From Pseudooceanicola endophyticus (GTDB lineage Bacteria > Pseudomonadota > Alphaproteobacteria > Rhodobacterales > Rhodobacteraceae), in contig NZ_JAHIAB010000005.1 of the NCBI RefSeq assembly GCF_018760365.1, positions 1 through 64,000 on the forward strand: a stretch of 64,000 nucleotides of DNA, in the 5' to 3' direction. The notes under the pieces are model-generated. The model had not been told where the DNA came from. It worked only from the letters and a program-made list of their open reading frames with translations, and searched no databases. A program made the translations under genes and the position numbers. Shown piece after piece: positions 51,834 to 60,486 of the stretch. Numbering within the stretch: the first letter of the stretch is position 1; the number at the start of each line of letters is the position of its first letter.

Positions 51834-51853
51834 CGCATCGGGCAGGCCGGGCA

Positions 51854-51924
51854 AGGGGGCTGTCTGCCCCCTCTGGCGCGCGGGCGCGCGCCATTCACCC
51901 CCGAAGGTATTTGGAACAAGAAAA
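51854..51924 (+). repeat. Modular intergenic repeat, family A (copy 3)
   Basis: Hairpin AGGGGGC-TGTCT-GCCCCCT (51854-51872), second hairpin TGGCGCGC-GGGC-GCGCGCCA (51874-51893), then the tail CCCCCGAAGGTATTTGG followed by AACAAGAAAATGA. It lies in the cysS-cimA gap, 46 bp upstream of the cimA ATG. It has the same module order as copies 1 and 2. Confidence 0.68.
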
Positions 51925-51969
51925 TGATCAGGGCCGGGGGCCATGGTGCGCTCTGGCGGGAGGAGCCTG

Positions 51970-53598
51970 ATGGACCGTCTCTATCTTTACGACACCACCC
52001 TGCGCGACGGGCAGCAGACCCAGGGCGTGCAGTTTTCCACCGCAGAGAAGATCCGCATTGCCGGGATGCTCGACCTGCTGGGGGTCGATTACATCGAAGG
52101 CGGCTGGCCCGGGGCCAACCCCACCGACAGCGCCTTTTTCGAGGCCGCGCCCGAGACCCGGGCGCAGATGACCGCCTTCGGGATGACCAAACGGGCCGGA
52201 GTCTCGGCCGAGAATGACGACGTGCTGGCCGCGGTGGTGAATGCCGGCACCGGGGCGGTCTGCCTGGTGGGCAAGACCCATGATTTCCATGTCACCACCG
52301 CGCTTGGCATTTCCCTGGAGGAGAATGTCGAGAACATCGCGCGTTCGGTGGGCTACCTGGTGTCGCTGGGGCGCGAGGCGCTGTTTGACGCCGAGCATTT
52401 CTTCGATGGCTGGAAGGCCAACCGGGATTATGCGCTGGAATGCATTCGCGCGGCGCTGGCGGCGGGCGCGCGCTGGATCGTGCTGTGCGATACCAATGGC
52501 GGCACGCTGCCCGTCGAGACCGGGGAGATCGTGCGCGAGGTGATCGCGGCGGGCATCCCGGGGGATCGGCTGGGCATCCACACCCACAACGACACCGCCA
52601 ACGCGGTCGCCTGTTCGCTGGCCGCCGTCGATGCCGGGGTGCGCCAGATCCAGGGCACGCTGAACGGTTTGGGCGAGCGTTGCGGCAACGCCAACCTCAT
52701 CACCCTGATCCCGACGCTGCTGCTGAAGGAACCCTATGCCAGCCGCTACGAGACCGGCGTGCCGCGCAGCGCGCTGGCAGAGCTGGTGGGGGTGTCGCGC
52801 AAGCTGGACGACATCCTGAACCGGGTGCCGGTCAAGCAGGCGCCCTATGTCGGGGCTTCGGCCTTTGCCCACAAGGCCGGGCTGCATGCCAGCGCGATCC
52901 TGAAGGATCCCTCGACCTACGAACATGTCGACCCGGCGATCGTGGGCAACGAGCGGGTCATCCCGATGTCGAACCAGGCCGGCCAGTCGAACCTGCGCCG
53001 CCGCCTGGCCGATGCCGGTCTTGCCGTGCCAAAGGGCGATCCGGCGCTGGCCGGGATCCTCTCGGAGGTGAAGCGGCGCGAGGATGCGGGCTATACCTAC
53101 GACAGCGCCCAGGCGAGCTTTGAGTTGCTGGCGCGCAAGGCGCTTGGCCAGCTGCCCGCCTTCTTCGAGGTCGAGCGCTACCGTGTCACCATCGAGCGGC
53201 GCAAGAATGCGAAGGGCCAGGTGATCAGCGTCTCGGAGGCGGTGGTCGTGGTGCATGTCGACGGCGAGAAGATCCTCTCGGTCTCGGAAAGTTCGGACGG
53301 GGACGGCAATGATCAGGGGCCGGTGAACGCGCTGTCCAAGGCGCTTGGCAAGGATCTGGGCAAGTACCAGTGCATCATCGACGACATGCGGCTGGTGGAC
53401 TTCAAGGTGCGCATCACCCATGGCGGCACCGAGGCCGTGACCCGTGTCATCATCGACAGCGAGGACGGCGAGGGCCGGCGCTGGTCCACCGTCGGTGTTT
53501 CGGCCAACATAGTCGATGCCTCCTTCGAGGCGCTGGTCGATGCGGTCACCTGGAAGCTGCTGCATGCGCGCTCTGTCCAGGGGGCGGTGCAGGGCTGA
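51970..53598 (+). CDS. cimA: Citramalate synthase
   Basis: Condenses pyruvate and acetyl-CoA to (R)-citramalate for threonine-independent isoleucine synthesis. 542 residues, TIGR00977-type. Start ATG at 51970 (GGGAGGAGCC upstream). HMG-CoA lyase-like barrel: LYDTTLRDGQQTQGVQFSTAEKIRIA, DYIEGGWPGANPTDSAFF, LCDTNGGTLP and HTHNDTANAVACSLAAVDAGVRQIQGTLNGLGERCGNANL. Communication region, then a LeuA-type C-terminal dimer domain from about 390. The GGWPGANP segment favours citramalate over homocitrate or isopropylmalate synthase. Confidence 0.92.
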   Translation: MDRLYLYDTTLRDGQQTQGVQFSTAEKIRIAGMLDLLGVDYIEGGWPGANPTDSAFFEAAPETRAQMTAFGMTKRAGVSAENDDVLAAVVNAGTGAVCLVGKTHDFHVTTALGISLEENVENIARSVGYLVSLGREALFDAEHFFDGWKANRDYALECIRAALAAGARWIVLCDTNGGTLPVETGEIVREVIAAGIPGDRLGIHTHNDTANAVACSLAAVDAGVRQIQGTLNGLGERCGNANLITLIPTLLLKEPYASRYETGVPRSALAELVGVSRKLDDILNRVPVKQAPYVGASAFAHKAGLHASAILKDPSTYEHVDPAIVGNERVIPMSNQAGQSNLRRRLADAGLAVPKGDPALAGILSEVKRREDAGYTYDSAQASFELLARKALGQLPAFFEVERYRVTIERRKNAKGQVISVSEAVVVVHVDGEKILSVSESSDGDGNDQGPVNALSKALGKDLGKYQCIIDDMRLVDFKVRITHGGTEAVTRVIIDSEDGEGRRWSTVGVSANIVDASFEALVDAVTWKLLHARSVQGAVQG

Positions 53599-53607
53599 GG
53601 GGGACGG

Positions 53608-54597
53608 ATGGACGGTGATTCCTTCCGCGACCTGGTGCAGCTGGCGGTGGCGGTGGGCATTGTCCTGCCGCTGGGGCTGATCCTGTCGCAGCCGCGCGGG
53701 CGGATGCCGGGGCGTGGTGGCCTGGATTTCTCGGGGGTGCTGGCGGCGGGGCATCCGCCGCTGCCGCTCGGGCGGGTGGCGCTGCGCGACGGGCTGGAGC
53801 TGCCGGTGCGCCGCCTGGAAGGCCCCGAGGGCGCGCCGCTGGTCATCGCGCTGCATGGCTCTGGCTGGCATGGCGGGCAGTTCGACGGGCTGGCCCCGCT
53901 GCTGGCGCGCCATGCCGACGTGGTGATCCCGGATCTGCGCGGCCATGGCCGGGCTCCGGGGCGGCGCGGCGATGTCGATCACATCGGCCAGCTGGAGGAG
54001 GATATCGTCGATCTGATCGGTGCCTTCGCCCGGCCGGGCCAGAAGGTCGTGCTGCTGGGCCACAGTTCGGGCGGCGGGTTGGCGGTGCGCTTTGCCGGCG
54101 GGGCTTTCGGCAGCCGCATCCATGGCGCGGTGCTGCTGGCGCCCTATCTGGGATGGAAGGCACCCACGGCGCGGCCCGCTTCGGGGGGCTGGACGCGGGC
54201 CATGCCGCGGCGGATGATCGGCCTTGGCATGTTGAATGCCCTCCGTATCCATGCCTTCGACCGGCTGACGGTGCTGCAGCTCGACATGCCGGAGGAGGTG
54301 CTGAACGGGCCGCAGCGCGATCTGGCGCGCACCGCCTATTCCTGGCGCATGGTGCTGTCCTACGGGCCGCGCCGGGACTGGACCCGCGACGTGGCGGCGC
54401 TGCCGAAGTTCCTGCTGTTGGCGGGCGAGAAGGACGAGGCCTTCCGGGCCGGTCTTTATGCCCCCGCGATGTCCGCCGTGACCCGGCGGGGCGATTATCA
54501 CTTGCTGCCGGGGCTGGGGCATCTCGATCTGGTCGAGGCCCCGCCGGTGGCGCAACTGGTCGGAGAGTTCCTTGACCGCATCCGAAACGACGACTGA
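53608..54597 (+). CDS. Alpha/beta hydrolase with N-terminal membrane helix
   Basis: 329 residues. A hydrophobic N-terminal segment (LVQLAVAVGIVLPLGLIL) anchors or exports it. Hydrolase features: VIALHGSGWHGGQFDGLAPLL (oxyanion hole), IPDLRGHGRAPG, LLGHSSGGGLAVRFAGG (nucleophile Ser), LLLAGEKDEAFRA (Asp) and LLPGLGHLDL (His). A lysophospholipase-like fold; substrate unknown. Its end overlaps the next gene by 26 bases. Confidence 0.88.
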   Translation: MDGDSFRDLVQLAVAVGIVLPLGLILSQPRGRMPGRGGLDFSGVLAAGHPPLPLGRVALRDGLELPVRRLEGPEGAPLVIALHGSGWHGGQFDGLAPLLARHADVVIPDLRGHGRAPGRRGDVDHIGQLEEDIVDLIGAFARPGQKVVLLGHSSGGGLAVRFAGGAFGSRIHGAVLLAPYLGWKAPTARPASGGWTRAMPRRMIGLGMLNALRIHAFDRLTVLQLDMPEEVLNGPQRDLARTAYSWRMVLSYGPRRDWTRDVAALPKFLLLAGEKDEAFRAGLYAPAMSAVTRRGDYHLLPGLGHLDLVEAPPVAQLVGEFLDRIRNDD

Positions 54598-55372
54598 GTG
54601 GACCGATGATCTGACCGCCTGCGCCGAGCTGGTCGAGCGTGGCGATCCGGAGCGGTTCCGCGCCGTGATGGCCGCCCCGGTGCCGGCGCGCGCGGTGCTG
54701 TTTCCGCTCTATGCCTTCAACATCGAGGTCAGCCGCGCCCCCTGGGTCACCCAGGAGCCGATGATCGCCGAGATGCGCCTGCAATGGTGGCGTGATGCGC
54801 TGGAGGAGATCGGGCAGGGCAGTGGCATCCGCCGGCACGAGGTGGTGACGCCGCTGGCGCTGCATCTGGATGCCACCGGGGCGCATCTGCTGGACCGTCT
54901 GATCGTGGCGCGGATCTGGGATGTCTGGAAGGACCCGTTCGAGGACGAGGCGGCCTTTCGCGACTATCTGGATGCGACCTCCGGGCACCTGCTGCGTGCC
55001 GGCGCCGGGATGCTGCGCGCCGATCTGCCCGAGGCCCAGGCCCGGCAGGCCGGCTTCGTGCTGGGGCTGGCGAACTGGTTCCGCGCGGTGCCCGCGCTGG
55101 AGGGCTCGGGGCGGCAGCCGCTGGTCGATGGGCGCGAGGGGCATGTGGCGGAACTGGCGCAGGAGGCTCTGGCAGCGCTGAAGGACCTGCGTGCGGCGCG
55201 CGGCCAGGTGGACCGGGCGGCGGCGCCACTGATGTTCGGCCTGCCGATGGCCGAGGCGGTGCTGAAGCTGGTCGTGCGCACGCCCGCGCGCGTCAAGGAT
55301 GGCGCGCTCGAGGTGGCGCCCTTCGCGCAGAAGCTGGGGTTACTGAAGGCCGGCGCCTTCGGGCGCTGGTAG
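54572..55372 (+). CDS. Squalene/phytoene synthase-like protein (NDUFAF6-like)
   Basis: 266 residues, with a TTG start at 54572 as the only start that keeps the N-terminal helix; it lies inside the previous gene. It has FPLYAFNIEVSRAPWVTQEPMIAEMRLQWWRDALEEIG in sequence (shape of the synthase first helix pair), then GHLLRAGAGML and LGLANWFRAVPAL. The two DxxxD metal motifs of true squalene/phytoene synthases are not intact, which points to the non-catalytic homologues involved in complex I assembly. Role inferred from family. No carotenoid or hopanoid gene is near. Confidence 0.75.
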   Translation: MTASETTTEWTDDLTACAELVERGDPERFRAVMAAPVPARAVLFPLYAFNIEVSRAPWVTQEPMIAEMRLQWWRDALEEIGQGSGIRRHEVVTPLALHLDATGAHLLDRLIVARIWDVWKDPFEDEAAFRDYLDATSGHLLRAGAGMLRADLPEAQARQAGFVLGLANWFRAVPALEGSGRQPLVDGREGHVAELAQEALAALKDLRAARGQVDRAAAPLMFGLPMAEAVLKLVVRTPARVKDGALEVAPFAQKLGLLKAGAFGRW

Positions 55373-55435
55373 GGCGAAGGGGCTGGTAGGCGGGGGCGCG
55401 ATCAGGGCGGAGGCGTGATTAGGGTGGGCACGCGA

Positions 55436-55753
55436 TCAGGCCGGGTCGCGGGTTTCGGAGCGGACCCAGGCCTCGTGATCGGGATTGGCCTCGACCTGCC
55501 AGTGCTGCAGCGCGGGAATGGCGTAGGAATGCAGGCTGCGCACCACCGCCTCGACCTCGCGCGCCAGCGCGGGCCGGGTGAGCAGGGTCAGGGGGAACTC
55601 CTCTTCCTGCACGATCCTGCCATCGCGGCGAAACAGCGCCGCCTGGGCCATGCCGCGCGATGCCTGGGCGATCAGCCGCGCCTCGAGCAGGGTGGAGGAG
55701 ATCCGGTCGGCCTCTTCCAGGGAGGCGCAGAACAGGGTGATTTCCAGGATCAT
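55436..55753 (-). CDS. cutA: CutA1-like divalent-ion tolerance protein
   Basis: 105 residues. CutA fold: ITLFCASLEEADRISSTLLEARLIAQASR, GRIVQEEEFPLTLLTRPALAREVEAVVRSLHSYAIPALQHWQVEANPDHEAWV in sequence, aligning with the family pattern of SLEEA...LL..RL, EEE, and LH.Y..P....I......Y..W. A trimeric ferredoxin-like barrel; role in metal tolerance is classical but poorly understood. The start overlaps the stop of the MFS gene (ATGA), so the two are one unit. Confidence 0.78.
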   Translation of the reverse strand: MILEITLFCASLEEADRISSTLLEARLIAQASRGMAQAALFRRDGRIVQEEEFPLTLLTRPALAREVEAVVRSLHSYAIPALQHWQVEANPDHEAWVRSETRDPA

Positions 55754-56979
55754 CGTGCGGGGGCCTCGTCCTTGGGGCGCAGCACAAGCCAGATCAGCGC
55801 GCCGCCCGCCAGCGCGATCAGCGGCGCCATGGCCAGGTTGACCGCCGTCCAGCCAGCCTGCGGGCTGCCGCCCGAGCAGTTCATCAGCCCGCCCGAGGCC
55901 AGCGAGGCCAGCGTCACGCCGCCGAAGACGATCAGGTCGTTCAGGCCCTGCATCCGGCCGCGTTCGGCGGGGGTGTGGGAGGCGGCAAGCATCGTGGTGG
56001 CGCCGATGAAACCGAAATTCCAGCCGATGCCCAGCAGGACGAGGGCGCCGAAGAAATTGGCGACCTCGACCCCCTGAAGCGCGATGGCACCGGCGCCGGC
56101 CAGGATTGCCAGGCCGATGCCCAGGATCTTCTCGACCCCGAAGCGGGTGATCAGCGCGCCGGTGAAGAAGCTGGGGATGTACATTGCCAGCACATGCGAG
56201 GTCACGATGTCGGCGGCGGTGTCGCGCCCGTAGCCGCAGCCGACCACGGCAAGCGGCGTCGAGGTCATCACCAGGTTCATCAGCGCATAGGAGACCATGG
56301 CGCAGATCACCGCCACGGCAATGCGCGGGGTGGCGATCAGTTCGCGGCGGGTCCGGCCCGTGGGGGTGCCGGCCTTGGGGGCGTCGGGGCGTGGAATGTC
56401 GAGCGCCATGAACAGCCCCACCCCCAGCAGGTTGCAGATCACGATGGCGAGGTAGGTGCCGAGGAAGGGGATCACCATCATGTCGGCGGTCAGCTTGACC
56501 AGCTGCGGCCCGATGATCGCGGCGGCGAGGCCCCCGGCCATCACGTAGGAGATCGCCTTGGGGCGGAAGCTTTCGGAGGCGGTATCGGTGGCGGCGAAGC
56601 GGAAGAAGCCCTGGGTCGACATGTAGACCCCGGTCAGCAGCGAGCCCAGCAGGAAGACCGGGAAGGAGGCGAGGTAGAGCCCGATGGCCCCCACCAGTGC
56701 CCCGAGGCAGCCAAAGGCGGTGCCGGTCAGGAAACCCGCGCGGCGTCCGAAGCGCTGCATCAGGGCCGAGACCGGCGTCGCCGCCAGCATCGAGCCCAGC
56801 ACGATGAGCGAGATCGGCAGGGTGGCGAAGCAGGGATTGCCGGCCAGGCTTTGGCCCGCAAGGCCGCCGATGGTGAAGATCATCGGCATCTGCGCCCCCA
56901 GGATCGCCTGGGCGAGCACGAGGACGGCCACGTTGCGCTTCGCGCGGGTATCGTCGGGGAGGAGGGCGGCGTCGGTCAT
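55750..56979 (-). CDS. MFS transporter
   Basis: 409 residues from the ATG at 56979, about 12 membrane helices. It begins with a short charged cytosolic tail (LLPDDTRAKRNVAVLVLAQAILGAQMPMIFTIGGLAG), has MQRFGRRAGFLTGTAFGCLGALVGAIG (the MFS loop 2-3 motif region) and a mid-loop of polar residues (PRPDAPKAGTPTGRTRRELI). No specific substrate motif. Coupled to cutA by an ATGA overlap, which might hint at an exporter, but that is weak. Confidence 0.9.
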   Translation of the reverse strand: MTDAALLPDDTRAKRNVAVLVLAQAILGAQMPMIFTIGGLAGQSLAGNPCFATLPISLIVLGSMLAATPVSALMQRFGRRAGFLTGTAFGCLGALVGAIGLYLASFPVFLLGSLLTGVYMSTQGFFRFAATDTASESFRPKAISYVMAGGLAAAIIGPQLVKLTADMMVIPFLGTYLAIVICNLLGVGLFMALDIPRPDAPKAGTPTGRTRRELIATPRIAVAVICAMVSYALMNLVMTSTPLAVVGCGYGRDTAADIVTSHVLAMYIPSFFTGALITRFGVEKILGIGLAILAGAGAIALQGVEVANFFGALVLLGIGWNFGFIGATTMLAASHTPAERGRMQGLNDLIVFGGVTLASLASGGLMNCSGGSPQAGWTAVNLAMAPLIALAGGALIWLVLRPKDEAPAR

Positions 56980-57064
56980 GCGCCAAGGCCTAGCCCGGGT
57001 TTTGCACTGCGGCAAGGGGCGGGCGTTGCGCGGGCTGCGGCGAATGGCGCGCCGGGGCGCGCCA

Positions 57065-57104
57065 GCCTCCGGCGGGGATATTTTTGGCCAGATGAGAGAG
57101 CCGG
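57065..57104 (+). repeat. Dispersed intergenic repeat, family B
   Basis: GCCTCCGGCGGGGATATTT followed by TTGGCCAGATGAGAGAGCCGG. Near-identical to 9894-9932. It lies between the MFS gene start and the end of cobB, running into the cobB stop. Confidence 0.7.
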
Positions 57105-57118
57105 GGTGGTTCGGGGTG

Positions 57119-58408
57119 TCAGCGGCGGTCGATGAGATGGGCGAAGCTGCCCATCGCATGGCCCCGGATCAGGCCCATGGGCGGGAGGGGCGTGCCTTCG
57201 GCATCGCGGGCCTGGAAGAGGGGCGTGCCTTCGGCGCGCAGCGTGGTGGCATAGTGGAACTCGTGCCCCGCCCAGGAGCCGGCGAAGGGCGCCTGGGTCG
57301 TTGTCAGGGTGCGGTAGCCCAGGTGCAGGCGGCGGGTGGCAAAGCTGGTGTCCAGCGGCAGCAGGCCCGCCATGCGGTGGGTCGTGCCTTCGGCATCGGT
57401 CAGCGTCTCGCCCAGCAGCATGTAGCCGCCGCATTCGCCGTAGAGGGGTTTGGTGGAGGCGTGGCGGCGCAGGCTGTCGAGGGTGGTGCTGTTGGCGGCA
57501 AGGCGGCCGGCGTGCAGCTCCGGGTAGCCGCCGGGGAGGAAGGCGAAATCGGCGTCGGGGACGGGATCGTCGGCGAGCGGCGAGAAGAAGGAGAGCGTGG
57601 CGCCCATGGCCTGCCAGTGCCGCAGCTGGTGCGGATAGGCGAAGGCGAAGGCGGCGTCCCGGGCCACGGCGATGGTCTGGGCGGGGGGCGGCAGCAGCGG
57701 GGCTTCGGGGGCGTCGGGCAGGGGCCGGGCGAGGGCGCGCAGGGTATCGGTGTCGAAGGGGGCGTCGCCGGGGGTGCCTTCGGAAAGGGCGTCGGCAGCA
57801 CGGTCGAGGAAGGCCGAGAGGTCTCCGGTCTCTTCCGCCTGCACGAGGCCCAGGTGGCGCGAGGGCAGGGCCAGGTCGGCACGCCGTGGCAGGGTGCCCA
57901 GCACCGGCAGGCCCAGCGGGGCCAGGGCCTTGCGCAGCATCGCCACGTGGCGGGCGGAGCCGGTGCGGTTGAGGATGACGCCCGCTATGCAAACCTGCGG
58001 GTCATGGTTTGCAAAGCCGGCGACCAGCGGTGCGATGCTTTGCGCCATGCGGCCCGCATCGACCACCAGCACCACCGGCAGGCCCAACTGGCGGGCGAGG
58101 TCGGCGACGGCGCCGCGCCCCTCGGGGGGGGCGCCGTCGAAGAGGCCCATGGCGCCCTCGATCACCAGAAGATCGGCGGGATCGGCACTGGCGAGCTGGG
58201 CGATGCGGGCGGACGCCATGGCCCAGGCATCGAGGTTGAGCGAAGGGGTGCCGCAGGCGGCTTCGTGAAAGCGCGGGTCGATGTAGTCGGGGCCGGATTT
58301 CGCACCGCGCACCTTCAGCCCTTGCCGGGCGAGATGGCGCAGCAGCGCCAGCGTCAGGGTGGTCTTGCCCGCGCCCGAGGAGGGCGCGGCGAGGATCAGC
58401 CCCTTCAC
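57119..58408 (-). CDS. cobB: Cobyrinic/hydrogenobyrinic acid a,c-diamide synthase
   Basis: ATP-dependent amidation of corrin side chains a and c. 429 residues from a GTG at 58408 that overlaps the cobA stop (GTGA). N-terminal dethiobiotin synthetase-like domain with Walker A PSSGAGKTTLTLALL and GPDYIDPRFHEAACG, LLVIEGAMGLFDG; C-terminal class I glutaminase with LPGGYPELHAGRLAANST and KPLYGECGGYMLLG (nucleophile Cys) and WAGHEFHYAT. Whether it works on cobyrinate or hydrogenobyrinate cannot be told here. Confidence 0.95.
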   Translation of the reverse strand: MKGLILAAPSSGAGKTTLTLALLRHLARQGLKVRGAKSGPDYIDPRFHEAACGTPSLNLDAWAMASARIAQLASADPADLLVIEGAMGLFDGAPPEGRGAVADLARQLGLPVVLVVDAGRMAQSIAPLVAGFANHDPQVCIAGVILNRTGSARHVAMLRKALAPLGLPVLGTLPRRADLALPSRHLGLVQAEETGDLSAFLDRAADALSEGTPGDAPFDTDTLRALARPLPDAPEAPLLPPPAQTIAVARDAAFAFAYPHQLRHWQAMGATLSFFSPLADDPVPDADFAFLPGGYPELHAGRLAANSTTLDSLRRHASTKPLYGECGGYMLLGETLTDAEGTTHRMAGLLPLDTSFATRRLHLGYRTLTTTQAPFAGSWAGHEFHYATTLRAEGTPLFQARDAEGTPLPPMGLIRGHAMGSFAHLIDRR

Positions 58409-59253
58409 AGGGTCTCGGCCGGCAGGCCGCGTCCGAGCGGATCGAGGTTGCGGGGGCTTTCGCCTGCCGCCAGCGCCTGCCAGTCCAGCACCTGACGCAT
58501 CAGCACAGAGCGCCCGATGCACAGGATCGCCGGGGGCTCCAGCCCGGAGCTGTCGATATCGTCCGCCAGCCGGCCCAGCGTGGTTTCCAGAACCTGCTGA
58601 TTGGGGGTGGTGGCGTTGCAGACCACGGCGGCGGGCTCCTCTGCGGGGCGGCCCGCGTCCATCAGCGCCTCGGCGATGCGGCGGGCGTGTTTCATGCCCA
58701 TGTAGATCACCAGCACCTGGGCGCCTTCGGCAATGGCGCGCCAGTTGAGCGATCCGGGGGTTTCGCCGGACTGGTCATGGCCGGTGACGAAGGTCACCGA
58801 CTGGTTCACGTCGCGATGGGTCACCGGGATGCCGGCATAGGCCAGCCCGCCGATTCCGGCCGAGATGCCGGGGATGATGCGGAAGGGCACGCCGTGCTGG
58901 ATCAGCGTCTGGGCTTCCTCTCCGCCGCGGCCGAAGACGAAAGGATCGCCGCCCTTGAGGCGCAGCACGCGCTTGCCGGCGCGGGCCAGTTCCACCAGAT
59001 GCAGCGAGATGTCGCGCTGTTTGGCCGAGGGTTTGCCGCCGCGCTTGCCGGCGTAGACATGCTCGGCCTTCGGGGCCCAGGACAGGATCTCTTCGGACAC
59101 CAGGGCGTCGTAGATCACCACATCGGCCTGGCGCAGCGCGTTCAGCGCATGCAGCGTCAGCAGGCCGGGATCGCCGGGACCGGCCCCGCAGAGCCAGACC
59201 CAGCCGGGTTCGAGGACCGGCCAGGCGCCGGAGGGAAGCATCGAGTCGTTCAT
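58405..59253 (-). CDS. cobA: Uroporphyrinogen-III C-methyltransferase
   Basis: Makes precorrin-2 by methylating C2 and C7. 282 residues. SAM-dependent tetrapyrrole methylase features: VWLCGAGPGDPGLLTLHALNALRQADVVIYDALVSEEIL in sequence, AGKRGGKPSAKQRDIS, VLRLKGGDPFVFGRGGEEAQTL and PGISAGIGGLAYAGIPVTHRD. It is a stand-alone CobA form without the CysG dehydrogenase domain. It is translationally coupled to cobB and divergent from cbiD. Confidence 0.95.
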   Translation of the reverse strand: MNDSMLPSGAWPVLEPGWVWLCGAGPGDPGLLTLHALNALRQADVVIYDALVSEEILSWAPKAEHVYAGKRGGKPSAKQRDISLHLVELARAGKRVLRLKGGDPFVFGRGGEEAQTLIQHGVPFRIIPGISAGIGGLAYAGIPVTHRDVNQSVTFVTGHDQSGETPGSLNWRAIAEGAQVLVIYMGMKHARRIAEALMDAGRPAEEPAAVVCNATTPNQQVLETTLGRLADDIDSSGLEPPAILCIGRSVLMRQVLDWQALAAGESPRNLDPLGRGLPAETL

Positions 59254-59448
59254 GGTGCGATTATGCGCGCGGGCGCCGGCGCGGGAAAGAGGGGGAGCGG
59301 AATAAGTCTTGGGGTCCGGGGGCTTGGGGCGGCGTGGGAGATCGGGCCCCGGCTCGGCTGTCCCGCCGGGAGGATGATCCCGAGGTCAGAGCCGGGATGG
59401 ACCAGATTCCCGTGGCGTCCGGGGCGGCGCGCCCTATGATCGCGCCCG

Positions 59449-60486
59449 ATGAGCCGGATGCCCCAGACCCCCCTGCGCCGTGGCTGGACCACGGGCGCCT
59501 GCGCCACCGCTGCCCTGAAGGCGGCGTTGCTGGCGCTGTGGGACGCGGCGCCGGACAGGGTCTCGATCACCCTGCCGCGGGGCGAGGTGCCGGTTTTCGA
59601 CGTGGCCGAGCTGCGTCAGGGGCCGGGCTGGGCCGAGGCGGGGATCGTCAAGGATGCGGGCGATGATCCGGACGTGACCCATGGGGCGCTGATCCGGGTG
59701 CGGGTGGTGCCGGGGGGCGCGGGCATCCGGTTTCGCGCCGGCGAAGGTGTGGGCACGGTGACGCGCCCCGGCCTGCCGCTGGCGGTGGGCGAGCCGGCGA
59801 TCAACCCGGTGCCCCGGCAGATGATGGAAGAGGTGCTGCGCGATCTGGCGGCGGCGCGGGGCCGGGATCTGGATGCGGAGATCACCGTGTCGATCCCCGG
59901 CGGCGCGGCGCTCGCGGCGCAGACCTGGAACCCGCGCCTCGGTATCCTGGGCGGGCTTTCTGTGCTGGGGACCACGGGCGTGGTGCGGCCGTTTTCCTGT
60001 TCGGCCTGGATCGCCTCGATCCACCGGGGGGTGGATGTGGCGCGGGCGGCGGGGCTTTCCCATGTGGCGGGCTGTACCGGGGCGACCTCGGAGCGGGTGG
60101 TGCGGGGGCTGCATGACCTGCCCGAGATCGCCATGCTGGACATGGGGGATTTCGCCGGGGGGCTGCTGAAATACGTGGCCGCGCATCCGGTGGCGCGGGT
60201 GAGCATCGGTGGCGGGGTCGGCAAGCTGGTGAAGCTGGCGCAGGGGGCGGGGGATCTGCATTCGGGGCGCTCTCAGGTGGATTTCGCGCGGCTGGCAGCG
60301 GATCTGGGCGTGGCCGAGGTGGCCGGGATGCGCACCGCGCTGGAGGTGCTGGAGACGGTGCCGGGCTTTGGGGCCTATGTCGCCGAAGGGGCCCTGGGCG
60401 AGGTGCGGCGGCGGCTGGGGCCGGGAATTGCCGCCGACGTGGTGGCGATCGACCGGGCCGGAACCATCGTGGGGCGCGCGGGATGA
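59449..60486 (+). CDS. cbiD: Cobalt-precorrin-5B C1-methyltransferase
   Basis: 345 residues, CbiD family: LRRGWTTGACATAALKAALLAL at the start, GEGVGTVTRPGLPLAVGEPAINPVPRQMM, VSIPGGAALAAQTWNPRLGILGGLSVLGTTGVVRPFSCSAWIASI, GLKLAAQ-like KLVKLAQGAGDLHSGRSQVDF. It methylates C1 of the corrin ring; this is the anaerobic-type enzyme that replaces CobF. Paired with the next gene, cobK, by an ATGA overlap. Confidence 0.95.
   Translation: MSRMPQTPLRRGWTTGACATAALKAALLALWDAAPDRVSITLPRGEVPVFDVAELRQGPGWAEAGIVKDAGDDPDVTHGALIRVRVVPGGAGIRFRAGEGVGTVTRPGLPLAVGEPAINPVPRQMMEEVLRDLAAARGRDLDAEITVSIPGGAALAAQTWNPRLGILGGLSVLGTTGVVRPFSCSAWIASIHRGVDVARAAGLSHVAGCTGATSERVVRGLHDLPEIAMLDMGDFAGGLLKYVAAHPVARVSIGGGVGKLVKLAQGAGDLHSGRSQVDFARLAADLGVAEVAGMRTALEVLETVPGFGAYVAEGALGEVRRRLGPGIAADVVAIDRAGTIVGRAG

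Noticed and set aside
51928-54555. An 875-codon minus-strand frame opposite cimA and the hydrolase gene
   Set aside because: Antisense to genes with full motif sets; repetitive Gln/Arg/His/Gly content, no start with a ribosome binding site.
59254-59448. A cobalamin riboswitch in the cobA-cbiD divergent gap
   Set aside because: I found no B12-box-like sequence on either strand in these 195 bases. A covariance-model search would settle it.
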